Below, piece after piece: positions 63,075 through 64,000 of a stretch of 64,000 nt of DNA (the stretch's first letter is position 1; each line of letters starts with the position of its first letter). Where the stretch lies: positions 41,619 to 105,618 of IMG/VR virus record IMGVR_UViG_3300035698_010625, one strand, 5' to 3'. The translations under genes and the position numbers were made by a program. This DNA is from a virus. A model generated the notes under the pieces. That model saw only the letters and a program-made list of their open reading frames with translations. It searched no databases and had not been told where the DNA came from.

Positions 63075-63485
63075 ATGACACCCAAGCCATTGGAACACCT
63101 CATACAGTTAGCTAGAATGGTACACATAGACTATCATGCGTGTAAGATTGGCAGACTCAAATATACAGCAGATGATAATACTCTTCAATATTATGAAGAC
63201 ATCAGAATGCTATCCGAAGATGGATCTATACTCTTCCAAGCATCTGCCCCAAAACTAGAAGACGCTATCAATACTATGTTCAATAAGTTAAAAGCACATG
63301 ATGCACTAGCTAAATGTAATATTGATGTAGTCTCTGTACACGTACTTAAGAATGGGATGACTGGTAAGAATGTAGTAACTCAACAGTATAAAGTAGACGG
63401 CAGATTGCATAAGGAAGTAACATATGTATGCAATAGTAAAGTAGAAGCGGATCTCCTTGCGAAGCAACTTAGAGGAACTCTCTAA
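63075..63485 (+). CDS. Tandem family member 5, 136 aa
   Basis: MTPKPLEHLIQLARMVHIDY ... QQYKVDGRLHKEVTYVCNSK and VEADLLAKQLRG, intact copy of the family. Confidence 0.6.
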   Translation: MTPKPLEHLIQLARMVHIDYHACKIGRLKYTADDNTLQYYEDIRMLSEDGSILFQASAPKLEDAINTMFNKLKAHDALAKCNIDVVSVHVLKNGMTGKNVVTQQYKVDGRLHKEVTYVCNSKVEADLLAKQLRGTL

Positions 63486-63872
63486 TGAATTCACCAGCTG
63501 ATCCAGATTACACACTAGACCTTGTACACAACCTCGCTACAAAGCTATTCCCTCAATTCCTTATCACTACCCAGTTATACGTTTCAGTAACACAGTACTC
63601 CATCCGCCTTCTCAATAAGGATCAATGTCCATCTGCTCACAACTCTCTACTCGAAATAAAAGAGGACTCTCTCCAGAAGGCTATCAATAGTACAGTAAAG
63701 AAACTCAAACTAATACAAACTAAACAATCACTCAATATTACTGCTCAACAAGTATCACCAATAGATATAACATCAATCGGAAAACCAGCATAGTAGCATA
63801 CGATTACCTATTAGACGATAAGCAATTGCCAATCATCGAATTGGTACGCGCTGCGAAGTATAAGGACATTTA
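63485..63872 (+). CDS. Tandem family member 6, split by a frameshift
   Basis: MNSPADPDYTLDLVHNLATK begins the frame, which stops at 63793. One base back at AAAA (about 63783), TSIVAYDYLLDDKQLPIIEL and VRAAKYKDI continue to 63872 and match the C-terminal part of other members. Confidence 0.5.
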
Positions 63873-63875
63873 GTC

Positions 63876-64000
63876 ATGCTAGAAACAATCTTAATTCTAA
63901 TCTTCGCTCCATCGGGTTGGATATCTGTACTTCTGATATTCGCAGTCGTTGCTCCGCCGAACAGTAAACAGGGATCTGTTCTACATGGACCGCATTGCTC
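63876..64000 (+). CDS. Membrane protein, truncated by window end
   Basis: ATG 63876: MLETILILIFAPSGWISVLL then FAVVAPPNS; one hydrophobic helix, running off the right edge. Unknown. Confidence 0.45.
   Translation, partial: MLETILILIFAPSGWISVLLIFAVVAPPNSKQGSVLHGPHC

Noticed and set aside
1-64000. CRISPR arrays, insertion sequences, integrase or attachment sites
   Set aside because: No regularly spaced direct repeats, transposase or integrase motifs were seen; the only mobile-type genes are the HNH and GIY-YIG nucleases.

Overview
The window is a contiguous piece of a T4-like myovirus genome (tailed, strictly lytic type). The T4 replication core is present and recognisable from protein motifs: clamp-loader small subunit gp62, the translational repressor RegA, family B DNA polymerase gp43, UvsX recombinase, DnaB-like helicase gp41 and primase gp61, with nucleotide-supply enzymes (dCMP deaminase, ThyX, NrdA, NrdB). 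Gene content (PhoH, a TRAP solute-binding protein, a PiT-type phosphate permease, a 2OG-Fe(II) oxygenase, a sulfotransferase, a DUF6267-like protein, a nucleotidyltransferase with a long basic tail) resembles marine and freshwater T4-like phages such as cyanophages and pelagiphages. The spanins and periplasmic proteins imply a Gram-negative host. The host itself cannot be named from the sequence.

Layout: 1-1101 carries rightward gp62-regA. 1155-6206 is a leftward operon of small, overlapping, mostly unknown early-type genes, with an HNH nuclease, a metallophosphoesterase and a possible peptidyl-tRNA hydrolase. 6251-6665 is a gene-free divergent region with eight copies of a 14-bp repeat, followed by a GC-rich AAA+ ATPase gene. 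8880-21650 is a very large RNA region: about 32 fairly standard tRNA genes that together cover all 20 amino acids (Trp only through a divergent gene), including a probable initiator tRNA and a candidate UAA-suppressor tRNA. About a dozen degenerate or tRNA-like RNAs, several stem-loop RNAs, a compact RNase P RNA and one or two very large structured RNAs lie among them. Small protein genes, a TAXI-type TRAP binding protein and an oxygenase are interspersed.

21764-26172 holds small accessory genes (NADAR, DUF4031, PiT permease). 26294-33652 is the replication block (phoH, 43, uvsX, dCMP deaminase, 41). 33673-46569 is a virion and lysis block: proteins with T4-type capsid-targeting N termini, a leftward fibre-like gene, structural proteins, an M15 endolysin, overlapping spanins and a holin candidate. 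46658-53460 holds a GIY-YIG homing endonuclease, primase, thyX, nrdA and a DHH phosphoesterase. 53729-60685 holds nrdB and a glycosyltransferase/sulfotransferase island. 61365-63872 is a tandem family of small paralogues.

Working together, the tRNAs plus RNase P RNA would supply and mature the phage's own decoding machinery. PhoH, PiT and TAXI would support nutrient uptake, and the Nrd/ThyX/dCMP deaminase set would supply DNA precursors. Nine or more genes are interrupted by single-base indels at or next to homopolymers, so either the assembly carries indel errors or these genes are truly broken or recoded.
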